A DNA stretch of 64,000 nucleotides from an uncultured bacterium (lineage in GTDB: Bacteria; Bacillota; Clostridia; Lachnospirales; Lachnospiraceae), in NCBI GenBank assembly GCA_905214875.1, contig CAJMNR010000017.1:1-64000 (forward strand), written 5' to 3'. Position numbers and translations under genes: made by a program. The notes under the pieces were generated by a model that did not search any database, was not told the DNA's origin, and saw only the letters and a list, made by a program, of their open reading frames with translations. Shown here piece after piece: positions 25,343 to 34,899 of the stretch (position 1 is its first letter; each line of letters starts with the position of its first letter).

Positions 25343-27379
25343 TTATAATGATGTTTGTCCTGCATAAGAAGTAATTCTATCTCTTAAGTATTCATTCTTT
25401 TCCTTCATTAGTTCATCATCATTCAAAAATTCTTTTGCCGCTTTTGCTGCTTCTTTTAGAACATTTGCATCATTAAAGACATCTGCAAGCTTAAATTCCA
25501 TTAAACCGCTTTGTCTGATGCCGAATAAATCGCCAGGTCCTCTAAGTTTTAAATCTTCTTCTGCTATATAAAACCCATCATTGCTATGATTAAGTATTTC
25601 TAATCGTTTCATCGTATCCTTGCTTCTTGATCCGCTCACAAAGATACAGTAAGATTGATGAGCACCACGGCCAACACGTCCACGTAGCTGGTGAAGCTGA
25701 GCAAGTCCAAATCGCTCGGCATTTTCCACCATCATAACGGTAGAGTTAGGCACATTAACACCAACCTCGATAACCGTTGTTGATACAAGTACTTGTATCT
25801 CACCTGCAGCGAAACGCTCCATGATGTCATTTTTCTCAGATGCTTTCATTTTACCATGTAAATACTCTACTTGTATAGAAGGACTTAAGGCCTCCCTCAA
25901 TTTCATTGTATATTCGACAACATTCTCTGCTTCGATTGTCTCACTTTCTTCTACCATAGGGCAGATTACATAGGCTTGTCTTCCATTTAACACTTCTTTC
26001 TCAATGAAATGATATGCCGTCTGACGATAGTTTGTATTAACAACGCAGTTCTTAATTGGAAGACGGTTTGCTGGAAGCTCATCAATTACAGATAGATCCA
26101 AATCTCCATATAAAATGATTGCAAGCGTTCTTGGAATCGGAGTCGCACTCATAACTAAGATATGGGGAGAGTTTCCTTTCTCAGCCAACGTCTCACGCTG
26201 CTTTACACCAAAACGATGCTGCTCATCGGTAATTACAAGGCCTAACCTATCATACTCTACTTTATCTTGAATCAACGCATGCGTTCCGATTACGATATGA
26301 GCTTCATGAGCCGCAATTTGCGCATAGGCTTCTCGTTTCTCCTTTGCTGTCATGGAACCAACTGATAACACGGTCTTAACGCCGTATGGCTTAAGCAGAT
26401 CAACAATACCTTCATAATGCTGCTTTGCAAGAACTTCTGTCGGAACCATCATACAGCTCTGATATCCATTCTTCGCAGCCATCAAAAGCGCTAACGTCGC
26501 AACGATTGTCTTACCAGAACCTACATCCCCTTGCACAAGACGCTGCATTGTAGACGCAGAAGAAACATCTTTCTTAATCTCTTCCCAAACTTTCATCTGT
26601 GCATTCGTAAGTTTATAAGGAAGCTTTCCTAATAAATCATCACATTCTTTTGATGGATGCATCACATTCTTATTGCTCATCACATGACGGTTGTTCTTCA
26701 TATATTGAATTGCTAAAGAAAACTGAAAGAATTCATCAAAAACAATTCGACGACGTGCAAGCAACATCTCATCCATACTTTTCGGTGCATGAATCAACTT
26801 CACTGCCTTCTTATAATCAATCAGCTTGTGCTCATCACGAATCGCTTTTGGCAAATACTCCTTTGGAAACTCAACATCCTTTAAAGCAGTAGAAACTGCC
26901 TTAGTAATCTGATTATTAGACAACCCTGATGTAAGACCATAAATTGGCTGCATCTTACCAAGCTTGTTTACAAAATCCTGCTTACTATACAATGTCGGCT
27001 GATCCATGCTAAGGAAACCATTCTTACGAATCACTTTCCCACGAAGGATATAGTGTGTCCCCATCTTAAGCTGCTTCGCCATAAACGGCATATTAAACCA
27101 AGTAACATATATATTAGAAGACCCATCCGAAATACGACAGCTAGTAATCTGAAGACTACGAACACGTCTCGTCTCAGGATTACGAATCAACACACCTTCA
27201 ATGGCAGCCGTCTCGCCCTCTTCCAACGTAGCAATCGGACGTATCTGATCAAACAAATCATAATTCACCGGATAATGCTCTAACAACTGCCCAACCGTAT
27301 GAATATTAAGCTTATTAAATTTCTCTTCCGCCGCCTTCCCGACGCCCTTAATGGAAGTAATAGCATCACTAAATAACAT
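25343..27379 (-). CDS. recG: ATP-dependent DNA helicase RecG
   Basis: Branch-migrating helicase for stalled forks and recombination intermediates. 678 residues: a wedge/OB domain in the first 200 (SIKGVGKAAEEKF and the EGVLIRNPETRR strand), then superfamily 2 helicase motifs I (GDVGSGKT), II as DEQH, III (MSATPIPRT), and V-VI (STTVIEVGVNVPN and QLRGRVGRG). The start at 27379 has GGAGG 5 nt upstream; a GTG four codons earlier overlaps that SD. First gene of the recG-AAA unit. Confidence 0.97.
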   Translation of the reverse strand: MLFSDAITSIKGVGKAAEEKFNKLNIHTVGQLLEHYPVNYDLFDQIRPIATLEEGETAAIEGVLIRNPETRRVRSLQITSCRISDGSSNIYVTWFNMPFMAKQLKMGTHYILRGKVIRKNGFLSMDQPTLYSKQDFVNKLGKMQPIYGLTSGLSNNQITKAVSTALKDVEFPKEYLPKAIRDEHKLIDYKKAVKLIHAPKSMDEMLLARRRIVFDEFFQFSLAIQYMKNNRHVMSNKNVMHPSKECDDLLGKLPYKLTNAQMKVWEEIKKDVSSASTMQRLVQGDVGSGKTIVATLALLMAAKNGYQSCMMVPTEVLAKQHYEGIVDLLKPYGVKTVLSVGSMTAKEKREAYAQIAAHEAHIVIGTHALIQDKVEYDRLGLVITDEQHRFGVKQRETLAEKGNSPHILVMSATPIPRTLAIILYGDLDLSVIDELPANRLPIKNCVVNTNYRQTAYHFIEKEVLNGRQAYVICPMVEESETIEAENVVEYTMKLREALSPSIQVEYLHGKMKASEKNDIMERFAAGEIQVLVSTTVIEVGVNVPNSTVMMVENAERFGLAQLHQLRGRVGRGAHQSYCIFVSGSRSKDTMKRLEILNHSNDGFYIAEEDLKLRGPGDLFGIRQSGLMEFKLADVFNDANVLKEAAKAAKEFLNDDELMKEKNEYLRDRITSYAGQTSL

Positions 27380-27555
27380 TTCGACCTCCACGTATTAAAA
27401 AGTATATATTCAAAACTTCTTCCTTTTCGCAAAAAGGAGAACTTATGTTCCTATTAATTATACCATAACTTCATAAATAAGCAAAATTGAATTTTACAAA
27501 ATCCCCGTATCCCAATGGAATCGGTTTTTTCGCAGATTCACTCCATGAAAGACAA

Positions 27556-27590
27556 AAAGAGCCAGGCACGCTACGTGTACCTGACTCTTT
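27556..27590 (-). terminator. Terminator of the fakA-like gene
   Basis: Stem AAAGAGCCAGG / CCTGACTCTTT (one mismatch), extended by GCAC/GTGT, followed by TTTTTGTC on the minus strand. Confidence 0.75.
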
Positions 27591-27626
27591 CATTACCTTC
27601 ATCAGAAGGAGGCATCCTCGCCTCCG

Positions 27627-29300
27627 TTATTCTACTGAAAGAACATAATAGTAAATTGGTTGTCCGCCTGGCTGAACTTCCACATCCACATCAGGATATT
27701 TTTCAGTAACAGCATCAGCTAATGCATTTGCATCATCTTCACTAACCTCTTCACCATAATATATACTTACTAATTCAGCATCTTCGTCCATTAACTGGTC
27801 GATTAACTGAAGTGTTGTCGATTCAATTTCTTTATCAACAGCAACGATACCTTTATCGCTGATACCCATGATATCACCTTGAGTGATTGTCATACCATCG
27901 ATGGAAGTATCACGAACTGCATATGTTACTTGACCGCTCTTAACTTTGCTCATCTCATCTGTCATCTTAGTTGCATTTTCTTCTGCAGTTTTATCGTAGA
28001 CATAATTGATGATTGCAGTAATTCCTTGAGGAATTGTCTTAGAAGGAATTACGATAATTTTCTTATCTTCTGTTAAGCTTGCTGCTTGTTCTGCTGCTAA
28101 AATAATATTTTTGTTATTTGGTAAAATGTAAATAACATCTGCATTTACTTTATCAATTGCATTTAACATATCTTCTGTAGATGGATTCATTGTTTGTCCA
28201 CCTTCGATAATATAATCAACGCCTAAGCCTTTGAAGATTTCATTCACGCCAGCTCCGATTGAAACAGAAATAAATCCTACTTCTTTTCTTGGAGTGTTCA
28301 TTGCTTTATTTTCTTCTTCCTCTTTTTGTTGAGCTGCAACTTTTTCAGCATCTTTGATTAATCTTTCTTCATGCTCTTCACGCATGTTATCGATTTTCAT
28401 TTTTGTTAAAGAACCATAAGTAAGGGCTCTTTGAATTGCAAGTCCAGGATCATTTGTATGAACATGAACTTTAACGATATCATCATCAGAAACAACTACG
28501 ATACTGTCACCGATGGATTCAAGGAATGCCTTGAATTCATGTTCTGTTTCCATATCATAATGTTTTTCTACCATGATGATGAACTCTGTACAATATCCAA
28601 ATTTGATATCTGCAGAGCTTACATTTTCTTTAGACGCTGTTACGTTAGGTTTTGCGCTTGGAGTGATTGTAATATTCACTTCTTTTCCACATAATGCATC
28701 AAATGCACCACGAAGAACGGTTACAAGACCTTGACCACCTGAATCTACAACGCCTGCTTCTTTTAATACTGGAAGCATATCAGGAGTCTTTGCTAACATT
28801 TCTTCCATATATTTTAACACTTCTTCGCAGAAGTAAATTAAATCTTCTGTTTCTTCTGCTAATTCTTCAGCTTTTGTTGCACCAGCTTTTGCTACCGTAA
28901 GAATTGTACCTTCTTTTGGTTTCATAACTGCTTTATATGCTGTTTCAACTGCTCGTTCAAATGCTGTAGCCATTACTTTAACAGTAATTGTTTCATGCTC
29001 TTTTACTTCTTTCGTAAATCCTCTAAATAATTGAGAAAGAATAACGCCTGAGTTACCTCTTGCCCCTCTTAATGATCCACTTGAAATCGCTTTCGCAACA
29101 TTCTCCATTGTTGGTTCCGCAATGCCTCCAACTTCTTTTGCAGCGGACATAATTGTTAATGTCATATTTGTTCCAGTATCACCATCTGGTACTGGGAAAA
29201 CATTTAATTCATTAATATATTCCTTTTGTGCTTCGATACTTTGCGCCCCAGCTAAAAAGCATTTTTGAAGCAACTTAGCATCAATATTCTTAATAACCAC
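27627..29300 (-). CDS. DAK-domain kinase, FakA/YloV family
   Basis: 557 residues. The N-terminal DhaL-like ATP-binding domain carries NVFPVPDGDTGTNM (about 32-45) and GARGNSG. A central linker and a C-terminal FakA-type domain follow (from about 330, EVGFISVSIGAGVNEIFKGLG). In Staphylococcus aureus FakA phosphorylates fatty acids held by FakB proteins. FakB is not in this window, so the substrate here is inferred from the family. The gene lies 56 bp after the Asp23 gene, the same pairing as yloU-yloV in Bacillus. Confidence 0.88.
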   Translation of the reverse strand: MVIKNIDAKLLQKCFLAGAQSIEAQKEYINELNVFPVPDGDTGTNMTLTIMSAAKEVGGIAEPTMENVAKAISSGSLRGARGNSGVILSQLFRGFTKEVKEHETITVKVMATAFERAVETAYKAVMKPKEGTILTVAKAGATKAEELAEETEDLIYFCEEVLKYMEEMLAKTPDMLPVLKEAGVVDSGGQGLVTVLRGAFDALCGKEVNITITPSAKPNVTASKENVSSADIKFGYCTEFIIMVEKHYDMETEHEFKAFLESIGDSIVVVSDDDIVKVHVHTNDPGLAIQRALTYGSLTKMKIDNMREEHEERLIKDAEKVAAQQKEEEENKAMNTPRKEVGFISVSIGAGVNEIFKGLGVDYIIEGGQTMNPSTEDMLNAIDKVNADVIYILPNNKNIILAAEQAASLTEDKKIIVIPSKTIPQGITAIINYVYDKTAEENATKMTDEMSKVKSGQVTYAVRDTSIDGMTITQGDIMGISDKGIVAVDKEIESTTLQLIDQLMDEDAELVSIYYGEEVSEDDANALADAVTEKYPDVDVEVQPGGQPIYYYVLSVE

Positions 29301-29356
29301 CGGTTTGTTCCTCCTTAAAGTTATCTCTCTATAAATTAGATCACTTATTTATAATA

Positions 29357-29713
29357 TTAGTCTATTACACGTACGCCTTCTACGAAAATACGAATTTTCT
29401 CAACTTCAAGGCCTGTAAACTCTTCAACTTTATATTTCACATTATTAATTAAGTTATCGGAAACGGCTGAGATACTTACACCGTAAGCAACAATAATGTG
29501 AAGATCGATAGATACTCTATTTTCTTCGATTGTTACATTAACGCCGTGACTTATATTTTCTTTTTTTAATAAATTAACGATGCCATCTTTTACATTTACA
29601 GATGCCATACCTACTACGCCAAAAGACTCAACTGCACTTGAACCAGCATATTTAGCAATAACATCATTATCAATTAAAATCTCACCAATTTGAGTATTCA
29701 TATGTCCTTTCAT
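29357..29713 (-). CDS. Asp23/Gls24 family protein (YloU-like)
   Basis: 118 residues, cytoplasmic, with the Asp23/DUF322 pattern: GEILIDNDVIAKYAG at the start, then VKDGIVNLLKKENI, and a C-terminal FTGLEVEKIRIFVEGVRV strand (landmarks only). Family members bind cell-envelope partners or respond to alkaline shock. It precedes the FakA-like gene, as yloU precedes yloV. SD GGAGGG is 5 nt before the ATG. Confidence 0.9.
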   Translation of the reverse strand: MKGHMNTQIGEILIDNDVIAKYAGSSAVESFGVVGMASVNVKDGIVNLLKKENISHGVNVTIEENRVSIDLHIIVAYGVSISAVSDNLINNVKYKVEEFTGLEVEKIRIFVEGVRVID

Positions 29714-29950
29714 ATTAACCCTCCAATTTTATATATACCAAAATTTCCTTGATTATGGTGTATATCCAATGTATTTCTATAACTAAGAGACGAATCTCAT
29801 TGTTATATTATACCCTTATTTCTCTAAAAATGAAATATTTTATTTAAAAAATACCAAATATATTTTATCCAAAGCGCCTAAATCACAATGTTCCCGCATA
29901 TAAATAGAGTGATAATACAGGATGAATCCTTCAATCGGATGTGATTTTGA

Positions 29951-30088
29951 ATGAAACGAATGCTTGGCTTTATTCTCTTCTGGATTGCAATTGGCATGAC
30001 CATTATGCTATTCATCACAAATGGAATATTGGCAATTCTAATTATAATTGGCTGCTTAATTCTTGGATATAATCTCTTTTGCTATTAA
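29951..30088 (+). CDS. 45-residue hydrophobic membrane protein
   Basis: Short plus-strand gene: MKRMLGFILFWIAIGM..., ending CLILGYNLFCY. The product is almost entirely hydrophobic, with two short helices around a TNG turn, and positively charged residues only at the N-terminus. GGATGTGA lies about 6 nt upstream of the ATG, and a hairpin plus TTTT follows the stop codon. It is isolated between the divergent Asp23 gene and convergent rpmB. Not a family I can name; the compact gene-terminator arrangement supports it being real. Confidence 0.6.
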   Translation: MKRMLGFILFWIAIGMTIMLFITNGILAILIIIGCLILGYNLFCY

Positions 30089-30115
30089 CCCCGTACTCTT
30101 TATGGGGATCTTTTA
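30089..30115 (+). terminator. Terminator of the 45-residue membrane protein gene
   Basis: CCCC (30089-30092) pairs with GGGG (30104-30107), then ATCTTTTATATTT. Short stem but immediately after the stop codon. Confidence 0.45.
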
Positions 30116-30120
30116 TATTT

Positions 30121-30225
30121 GCCGCGCCGCGCTTTGTCACGTATGTGACTTCTCCCTATCAAGCGTGTGCGCATCTTTATGTTTGCAAGGAAGCCATGCA
30201 TTATGCATAGCTTCCTTACAAACAT
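30121..30225. repeat. GC-rich intergenic element, related to 56056-56110
   Basis: GC-rich core (GCCGCGCCGCGC ... GTGTGCGCATC) followed by a large hairpin, 30179-30225, with arms ATGTTTGcAAGGAAGC / GCTTCCTTaCAAACAT. The core aligns by eye with 56056-56110 over about 55 bp: shared CGCGCCG, GTC, GTA, GAC, CTATCA/CTTTCA and GTGCGCATC blocks. Probably a diverged copy of the same dispersed element. Confidence 0.5.
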
Positions 30226-30229
30226 AAAA

Positions 30230-30262
30230 GGGATTCAAAACACAAAACGCATTTTGAATCCC
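30230..30262 (-). terminator. Terminator of rpmB
   Basis: Perfect 11-bp stem GGGATTCAAAA / TTTTGAATCCC, followed on the minus strand by TTTTATG. Confidence 0.75.
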
Positions 30263-30296
30263 TCTCTACTCTAACAATGCTAACTTGTTATGTTAA

Positions 30297-30482
30297 TTAA
30301 GCACGTTCTACTAAACCTGATCTAAGGCAAGAAGTACAAACATACATTTTCTTTGCAGCTCCATTTACTTTAACCTTAACAGATTTTACATTAGATTTCC
30401 ACATTTTATTGCTTCTTCTATGTGAATGACTCACAGCATTACCAAAGTGAGCACCTTTTTCGCAAATTGCACATTTAGCCAT
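30297..30482 (-). CDS. rpmB: 50S ribosomal protein L28
   Basis: 61-residue ribosomal protein of the zinc-binding type: two Cys pairs (CAIC near residue 4, CTSC near residue 52). GNAVSHSHRRSNKMW is the family signature. The start at 30482 follows TAAGGAGG; the upstream in-frame codons are not part of L28. Located beside the yloU/yloV-like pair, as in Bacillus. Confidence 0.97.
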   Translation of the reverse strand: MAKCAICEKGAHFGNAVSHSHRRSNKMWKSNVKSVKVKVNGAAKKMYVCTSCLRSGLVERA

Positions 30483-30637
30483 CGAAAGCACCTCCTTAGC
30501 GTAATTTCCTGTACTGTTTCGCAAAGGAAACATAATATAGTTACACGACTTACACACAAATTATATTCTATCAGAATAAGTCATATTATGCAAGCACTTA
30601 TTTATATTTTTTTATTTTTTCTAATTAAAGCAACTAC

Positions 30638-31003
30638 TTACACTTCTTTTTCGTCGTCATTTCCCTTTGTAAACTTGTTCACAAAATCAGGAACCATATC
30701 AAGAATCTTAGTAACAGAGTCTTGATTTTTCACGTTTACAAGCTTAGTCGTACCATCTTTAATAATCAGTACGCTACTTGGAGAAATCTTACCACCAAGA
30801 CCTCCACCACCATTATTTTTCTTATCTGTATCATTTTGGAATACTCCGGCACCAACACCGAAACTTACATCTGCAAGTGGTAAGATGATTGTTCCATCCT
30901 CAACTTTTATAGCATCTCCAACAACTGTCTTAGTCGTAATAAAACTATCCATTCCCTTAAATAAGGACTCTAATGTTTTTGCAAACGTCGTCTTTTCTTC
31001 CAT
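30638..31003 (-). CDS. ytfJ: Sporulation protein YtfJ (GerW family)
   Basis: 121 residues, GerW/YtfJ family: an N-terminal helix (TLESLFKGMDSF), then VVGDAIKVEDGTIILPLADVSFG, a Gly-rich turn (NNGGGGLGGKISPSS) and VLIIKDG. In Bacillus the protein is made in the forespore and is needed for germination responses to some nutrients. Its ATG overlaps the stop codon of the DUF2953 gene by 1 bp, the ytfI-ytfJ pairing of Bacillus. Confidence 0.9.
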   Translation of the reverse strand: MEEKTTFAKTLESLFKGMDSFITTKTVVGDAIKVEDGTIILPLADVSFGVGAGVFQNDTDKKNNGGGGLGGKISPSSVLIIKDGTTKLVNVKNQDSVTKILDMVPDFVNKFTKGNDDEKEV

Positions 31004-31986
31004 TATAATTCCTCCTTCAACTGTTTTGCTTCTTTTATAACTGTCTTAAACTCTTTATTCAAAATTAGCTGTACTACAATTACTATCACATTTATTGCCC
31101 GGATACGTCCGCGAACATACAAGTCTCCCTCAAATACTTTCTGGTTAAAATCAGGCATCAGATTCACTTTTCCAAGAATCTGAGGATATATAGCACAGAT
31201 AGCACCAAGTAATTGTCCGGTTTGGGCTGGATCATCGAATCCAAAATGCAAATTAATCTTCATTTTCAACGGACTCGAATGTTTTAAGATTCGTTTTACC
31301 GCTCGCCATAGCTGACGAAATCCTGGCTTATTTTTTGAATCCAAAAGAAACTCCTTCACCAGTCCAAATTTCGTATGGTATCCTTTAATCAATGTTAGCA
31401 TATCACGAATTTTTTGTTTTATTCCGCGAAGCTTCTCACCAATCTTAGTAAATTTCGAAAAGAATTGTTTTATCTTATCGAAGAAAGTACTTTTTGACTC
31501 TTTCGGTTTCTTTGGAGCAACAATCTCGTGATCGGATTGTCCAATTTCTTCTTTGTCTTCTTCTATGTCTTCTTCTATGTCTTCTTCTATAACTTCTCGT
31601 TCTTCAAAGACTTCTGGCTCCTTTAAAACTTCAGGCTCAGTTTTTGCAATTACTGTTTCTTTCTTTGCCGGAGCCTTCTTTGGCACTTTCTTTTTCTTCT
31701 TGATACGTTTTCGTCTTTTCCGTTTCGGATTGCTTGATAAGATTGGATACCCAAAGATTCGAAGCACATAAGCTGTTTTTTTCCCGACATATTCAATTTT
31801 AAAATAAATAATACCAAATAGCCAGCTTACTCGCCCGTTCCCTTCTGTCTCTTCTCCCTTCTTTGCCTTTACCCGATATCGTAACGGTACAAATAAGACT
31901 AACAGGATAACAAATAACAAAACACCGAGGATTACTGCTATTGTAATACCTATAATTTTCAATATTAATAATATAACGTTAAGCAA
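31003..31986 (-). CDS. DUF2953 membrane-anchored protein (YtfI-like)
   Basis: About 327 residues. One or two N-terminal TM helices (about 1-40), LRYRVKAKKG and WLFGIIYFKIEY segments, then a Lys-rich and Glu-rich linker (about 85-160) and a C-terminal DUF2953 domain with LHFGFDDPAQTGQLLGAI. The pairing with ytfJ matches ytfI. I prefer a TTG start at 31986 because GGGGTG lies 7 nt upstream; the longer TTG start at 32001 has no SD. A 12-bp unit (TCTTCTTCTATG on the plus strand) is repeated in tandem near 31556-31592 and encodes EEDI repeats. Confidence 0.85.
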   Translation of the reverse strand: MLNVILLILKIIGITIAVILGVLLFVILLVLFVPLRYRVKAKKGEETEGNGRVSWLFGIIYFKIEYVGKKTAYVLRIFGYPILSSNPKRKRRKRIKKKKKVPKKAPAKKETVIAKTEPEVLKEPEVFEEREVIEEDIEEDIEEDKEEIGQSDHEIVAPKKPKESKSTFFDKIKQFFSKFTKIGEKLRGIKQKIRDMLTLIKGYHTKFGLVKEFLLDSKNKPGFRQLWRAVKRILKHSSPLKMKINLHFGFDDPAQTGQLLGAICAIYPQILGKVNLMPDFNQKVFEGDLYVRGRIRAINVIVIVVQLILNKEFKTVIKEAKQLKEEL

Positions 31987-32006
31987 GTAGTCACACCCCA
32001 ATGATT

Positions 32007-32330
32007 TTAATTATTTAAAAACGAATAAAAATACTCCCTTGCGTTAAAGTCGTCTGTGTTATTGTAAATATCTAACACAATACGCTCCACCAATTGTAAC
32101 GCATTTTCCTTACTATACGCAAGGCCTACAATATATACTGGTATTCTCGCATAGTGTCGAAACAGCAGCTCATTAACGTTCATTATATCCAAGATATTCT
32201 CCTTATTGGAGGCAATACAGACACAATAAAGATTCATTGACACTTTGCCATTCTCTATTTTTTCTTTCAGCTTCTTTATTTTCTTTTCTGCTTTCTGATC
32301 CAAATATAACTGCGGATACCATTTAATCAT
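32007..32330 (-). CDS. Small soluble protein of unknown function
   Basis: 107 residues, opening MIKWYPQLYLDQKAEKKI, with a basic helical start and a mixed alpha/beta middle (NLYCVCIASNKENIL, PVYIVGLAYSKENAL). No TM segment, no recognised motif. It sits 5 bp after the 472-residue gene and 20 bp before the DUF2953 gene, inside an eight-gene unit, so it is probably expressed with them. Not recognised as a family. Confidence 0.65.
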   Translation of the reverse strand: MIKWYPQLYLDQKAEKKIKKLKEKIENGKVSMNLYCVCIASNKENILDIMNVNELLFRHYARIPVYIVGLAYSKENALQLVERIVLDIYNNTDDFNAREYFYSFLNN

Positions 32331-32335
32331 ACGAT

Positions 32336-33754
32336 TTATTCCACCATTTCATCTAGTAATAAGCGCATTGCAACTGTCTTTTCTCTCACATTCTTACAAT
32401 GCTCTAAGGAAGCTTTCGCATATTCCATTACCTCATTGCTGTTTCCGAAGAATACAGGCATTGTACTTAAGACATTTGCCATGATTGCACGGTTGATGCA
32501 TTGTGGAGAAGTCTTAAATCTATCGGAAAGTTCCTCTGTAATTGCATTTGAAATACGTTCTAATACATCTTCTGTAACTAAAACTGCCTCTTCTTCTTTA
32601 TGAATATCGATGAAAACGCTATTTGAACAAAGTTTTTCGCATAAGAATAAGCTTTCAAATACTGGACTTAACTGGATTGCATCCACTAACTCTTTGTGGT
32701 TTTGTTTTACTACGGATAATACAGATTCAAGTGCTGTATATTTTTCATAGCAAAGTTCTTGTCTTCCTACGATTTGATCAAGTAATTCCATTAATTCATC
32801 AGTTTTATCGCTTGTAAGTTCTTGATCAAAGTTTTCATTTAGTATAGAAATAATACTTGTACAAGTATCCATTTCATTCTCATTCACATTCATTGCAAAT
32901 GGAGTTGTAAGTACATAAATATAAAGGTTATTGATTACCTTTTGAACAAATAAGTAAATATCCGATACTTGATTAATGTATACGGATGAGTCAATTAACA
33001 AGCTGCATAATTTTTGATAAGTAGACTTATCTAAATTAGTATAATCTTGTGATTCTAACTGTTCTTTCACTTCTTTTAAATTTCTAAAATGCTCATCCGC
33101 TTTTTCTGGTGAATAAAGCATTGCATTGGTTCTTAACATATAGTCATATGTTTCAAGTGAAGTCATATCAGAATCTTTATAGCGATCCAAGCTTGCTTTA
33201 ACATAATCAAAGAATTTGGATTTTACCATTCTTACCGGAAGCTGTCCAACCATTTCCTGAATTCTTGCATTAATCACAACGTTATCTTGTGTATCAAATA
33301 AGTAGTGTTTTAACTGTTCAACAAAGAAATCTTCGTCAATTTCTTCATATTGGTCAGCAAAATCTAATTCAAAACGATTCAAAACATATTCATAGATGCG
33401 TAATGTATCTGTATACATTGTAAGCACATCCATCTTTTCCATTACAAAATTACGTAAGGAATCAATCTTTTTTACATACTCTTCATGATTAGAAAGAAAT
33501 TCTTTTTTCACAATCACTGTATCAATTAACTCATTTAATTTATGAAGCACGTCTTTTGTTTCTTCATACGTATCCTTATTTTCACGGATCTCATCTTCAA
33601 TATATTCTTTTAGTCCGTAATACTCCAAAGCTAACTGTAAACTGGAATACTCACTTAAGAGACTTGCTGTCATTTCGGAGTATTGTGGAAGTACTACTTC
33701 TAAATTCTTTCCATCATTAATTTCTTTAATCATTTTTCTGAATTCTTTATTCAT
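32336..33754 (-). CDS. All-helical soluble protein of unknown function
   Basis: 472 residues, predicted almost entirely alpha-helical from the Leu/Glu/Lys/Tyr heptad-like pattern, without TM helices, signal peptide or catalytic motif I can identify. Short landmarks: SEMTASLLSEYSSLQLALEY near the start, and CINRAIMANVLSTMPVFFGN near the C-terminus. It lies between an ABC-2 permease gene (32 bp) and a small unknown gene (5 bp). A scaffold or regulatory role for the neighbouring membrane proteins is conceivable but not shown. Confidence 0.7.
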   Translation of the reverse strand: MNKEFRKMIKEINDGKNLEVVLPQYSEMTASLLSEYSSLQLALEYYGLKEYIEDEIRENKDTYEETKDVLHKLNELIDTVIVKKEFLSNHEEYVKKIDSLRNFVMEKMDVLTMYTDTLRIYEYVLNRFELDFADQYEEIDEDFFVEQLKHYLFDTQDNVVINARIQEMVGQLPVRMVKSKFFDYVKASLDRYKDSDMTSLETYDYMLRTNAMLYSPEKADEHFRNLKEVKEQLESQDYTNLDKSTYQKLCSLLIDSSVYINQVSDIYLFVQKVINNLYIYVLTTPFAMNVNENEMDTCTSIISILNENFDQELTSDKTDELMELLDQIVGRQELCYEKYTALESVLSVVKQNHKELVDAIQLSPVFESLFLCEKLCSNSVFIDIHKEEEAVLVTEDVLERISNAITEELSDRFKTSPQCINRAIMANVLSTMPVFFGNSNEVMEYAKASLEHCKNVREKTVAMRLLLDEMVE

Positions 33755-33786
33755 ATGTTACCTCGCTAAAACTCGTAATTTTATGC

Positions 33787-34899
33787 CTATCCTGCTAGTA
33801 TTATATCAATAATGTCCGTAATAAACCAGTAATTTGGTATATTTTTTGCAAATTGATCAAGAAATGGAACCGTTATTTGTCCAATCGATGCCATAATACT
33901 TAATCCACCTACTAAAAATATGAACAGAACCCCAAATAATTGATAAATCGTCTCGCTTTTTAACCATTTAGAAATGATAAAGAAGAAAGCTGTCACAAGT
34001 GCTGAAAACCATAATAACGCCCAAAGTAGCCTTCCACCATGCCTTAAAAGATCCAAATGCAAAAGTGAGGAGACATATCCTGCTAAAAACAGACATGCGA
34101 CTCCTTGTCCTAATAAAACTGTTGCAACATTTCCTGCTGCAATGACTCCATTTGATATAAGACAAATTCTAAGCCTTCTCTTTAGTTCTTTTCCTCTCCT
34201 TTGACATAATACAAAAAACATTCCAAGGAAGGAGATGAATAACGTAACTACGCCAAGATAGATTTCTGTCGTCAAAATAGAGTTCTTCGTTTCTATGGCA
34301 TTGGTTGCCTCTCCGTTTTCTACCTTTAGATATTGGTAGTCAAAAAATCCATTTGGGTTTGTAACTCGATTAGATGAAACAAACTCCAAATACTCCTGTT
34401 TCTCTTCGATATCGTTTTTCTTAAGCTGATCCTCATAAAGGGCCTCGCCTCGATATAACAGCACCTTTTCCATTGTGCTCTTTGCAAAGATATCAGAGAT
34501 AATAGAGATAAAATTATAATCTTTAAGATAATACATCTGAATGATGTGTTTCGTATTATTGGATTTTATCTTCTCTTCATAGCCTTTATTTATCACAAAG
34601 TAGGCATAGACTTTTTCCTCTTTTAATGCTTCTTCTAACTCTTCTTCTGTCCATTTGTAAATCGTAAAACCATTGGTATTCTCAAGTCCGTCTAGAAGTT
34701 CTTTTGAAAATTGGCTTTCATCCAAATCGATCACACCGATCGGAAGGCTTGCTTTTTTCTCATATTCCTTTACAAGGCCTGTCGATATGATTAAAAACGC
34801 GGCGGAAATCGCAAGCATAGTACCAACTGCCAGACGATTAGAAAAGAAACATTTCAGATTCACTAGAAGAACGGTTTTAAAATCTCTAATTATCTTCAT
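33787..34899 (-). CDS. ABC-2 type permease, paralogue B
   Basis: 370 residues with the ABC2_membrane_3 layout: one TM helix (about 24-43), a large extracytoplasmic domain (about 50-205) containing LPIGVIDLDESQFSKELL, then five or six TM helices. It overlaps the upstream permease gene by 14 bp, and the two share the ending motif PNYWF/PNYWI before the last helix, so they are distant paralogues that probably form a heterodimer. No ATP-binding subunit is encoded nearby; an ATPase elsewhere in the genome would be needed for transport. Confidence 0.8.
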   Translation of the reverse strand: MKIIRDFKTVLLVNLKCFFSNRLAVGTMLAISAAFLIISTGLVKEYEKKASLPIGVIDLDESQFSKELLDGLENTNGFTIYKWTEEELEEALKEEKVYAYFVINKGYEEKIKSNNTKHIIQMYYLKDYNFISIISDIFAKSTMEKVLLYRGEALYEDQLKKNDIEEKQEYLEFVSSNRVTNPNGFFDYQYLKVENGEATNAIETKNSILTTEIYLGVVTLFISFLGMFFVLCQRRGKELKRRLRICLISNGVIAAGNVATVLLGQGVACLFLAGYVSSLLHLDLLRHGGRLLWALLWFSALVTAFFFIISKWLKSETIYQLFGVLFIFLVGGLSIMASIGQITVPFLDQFAKNIPNYWFITDIIDIILAG

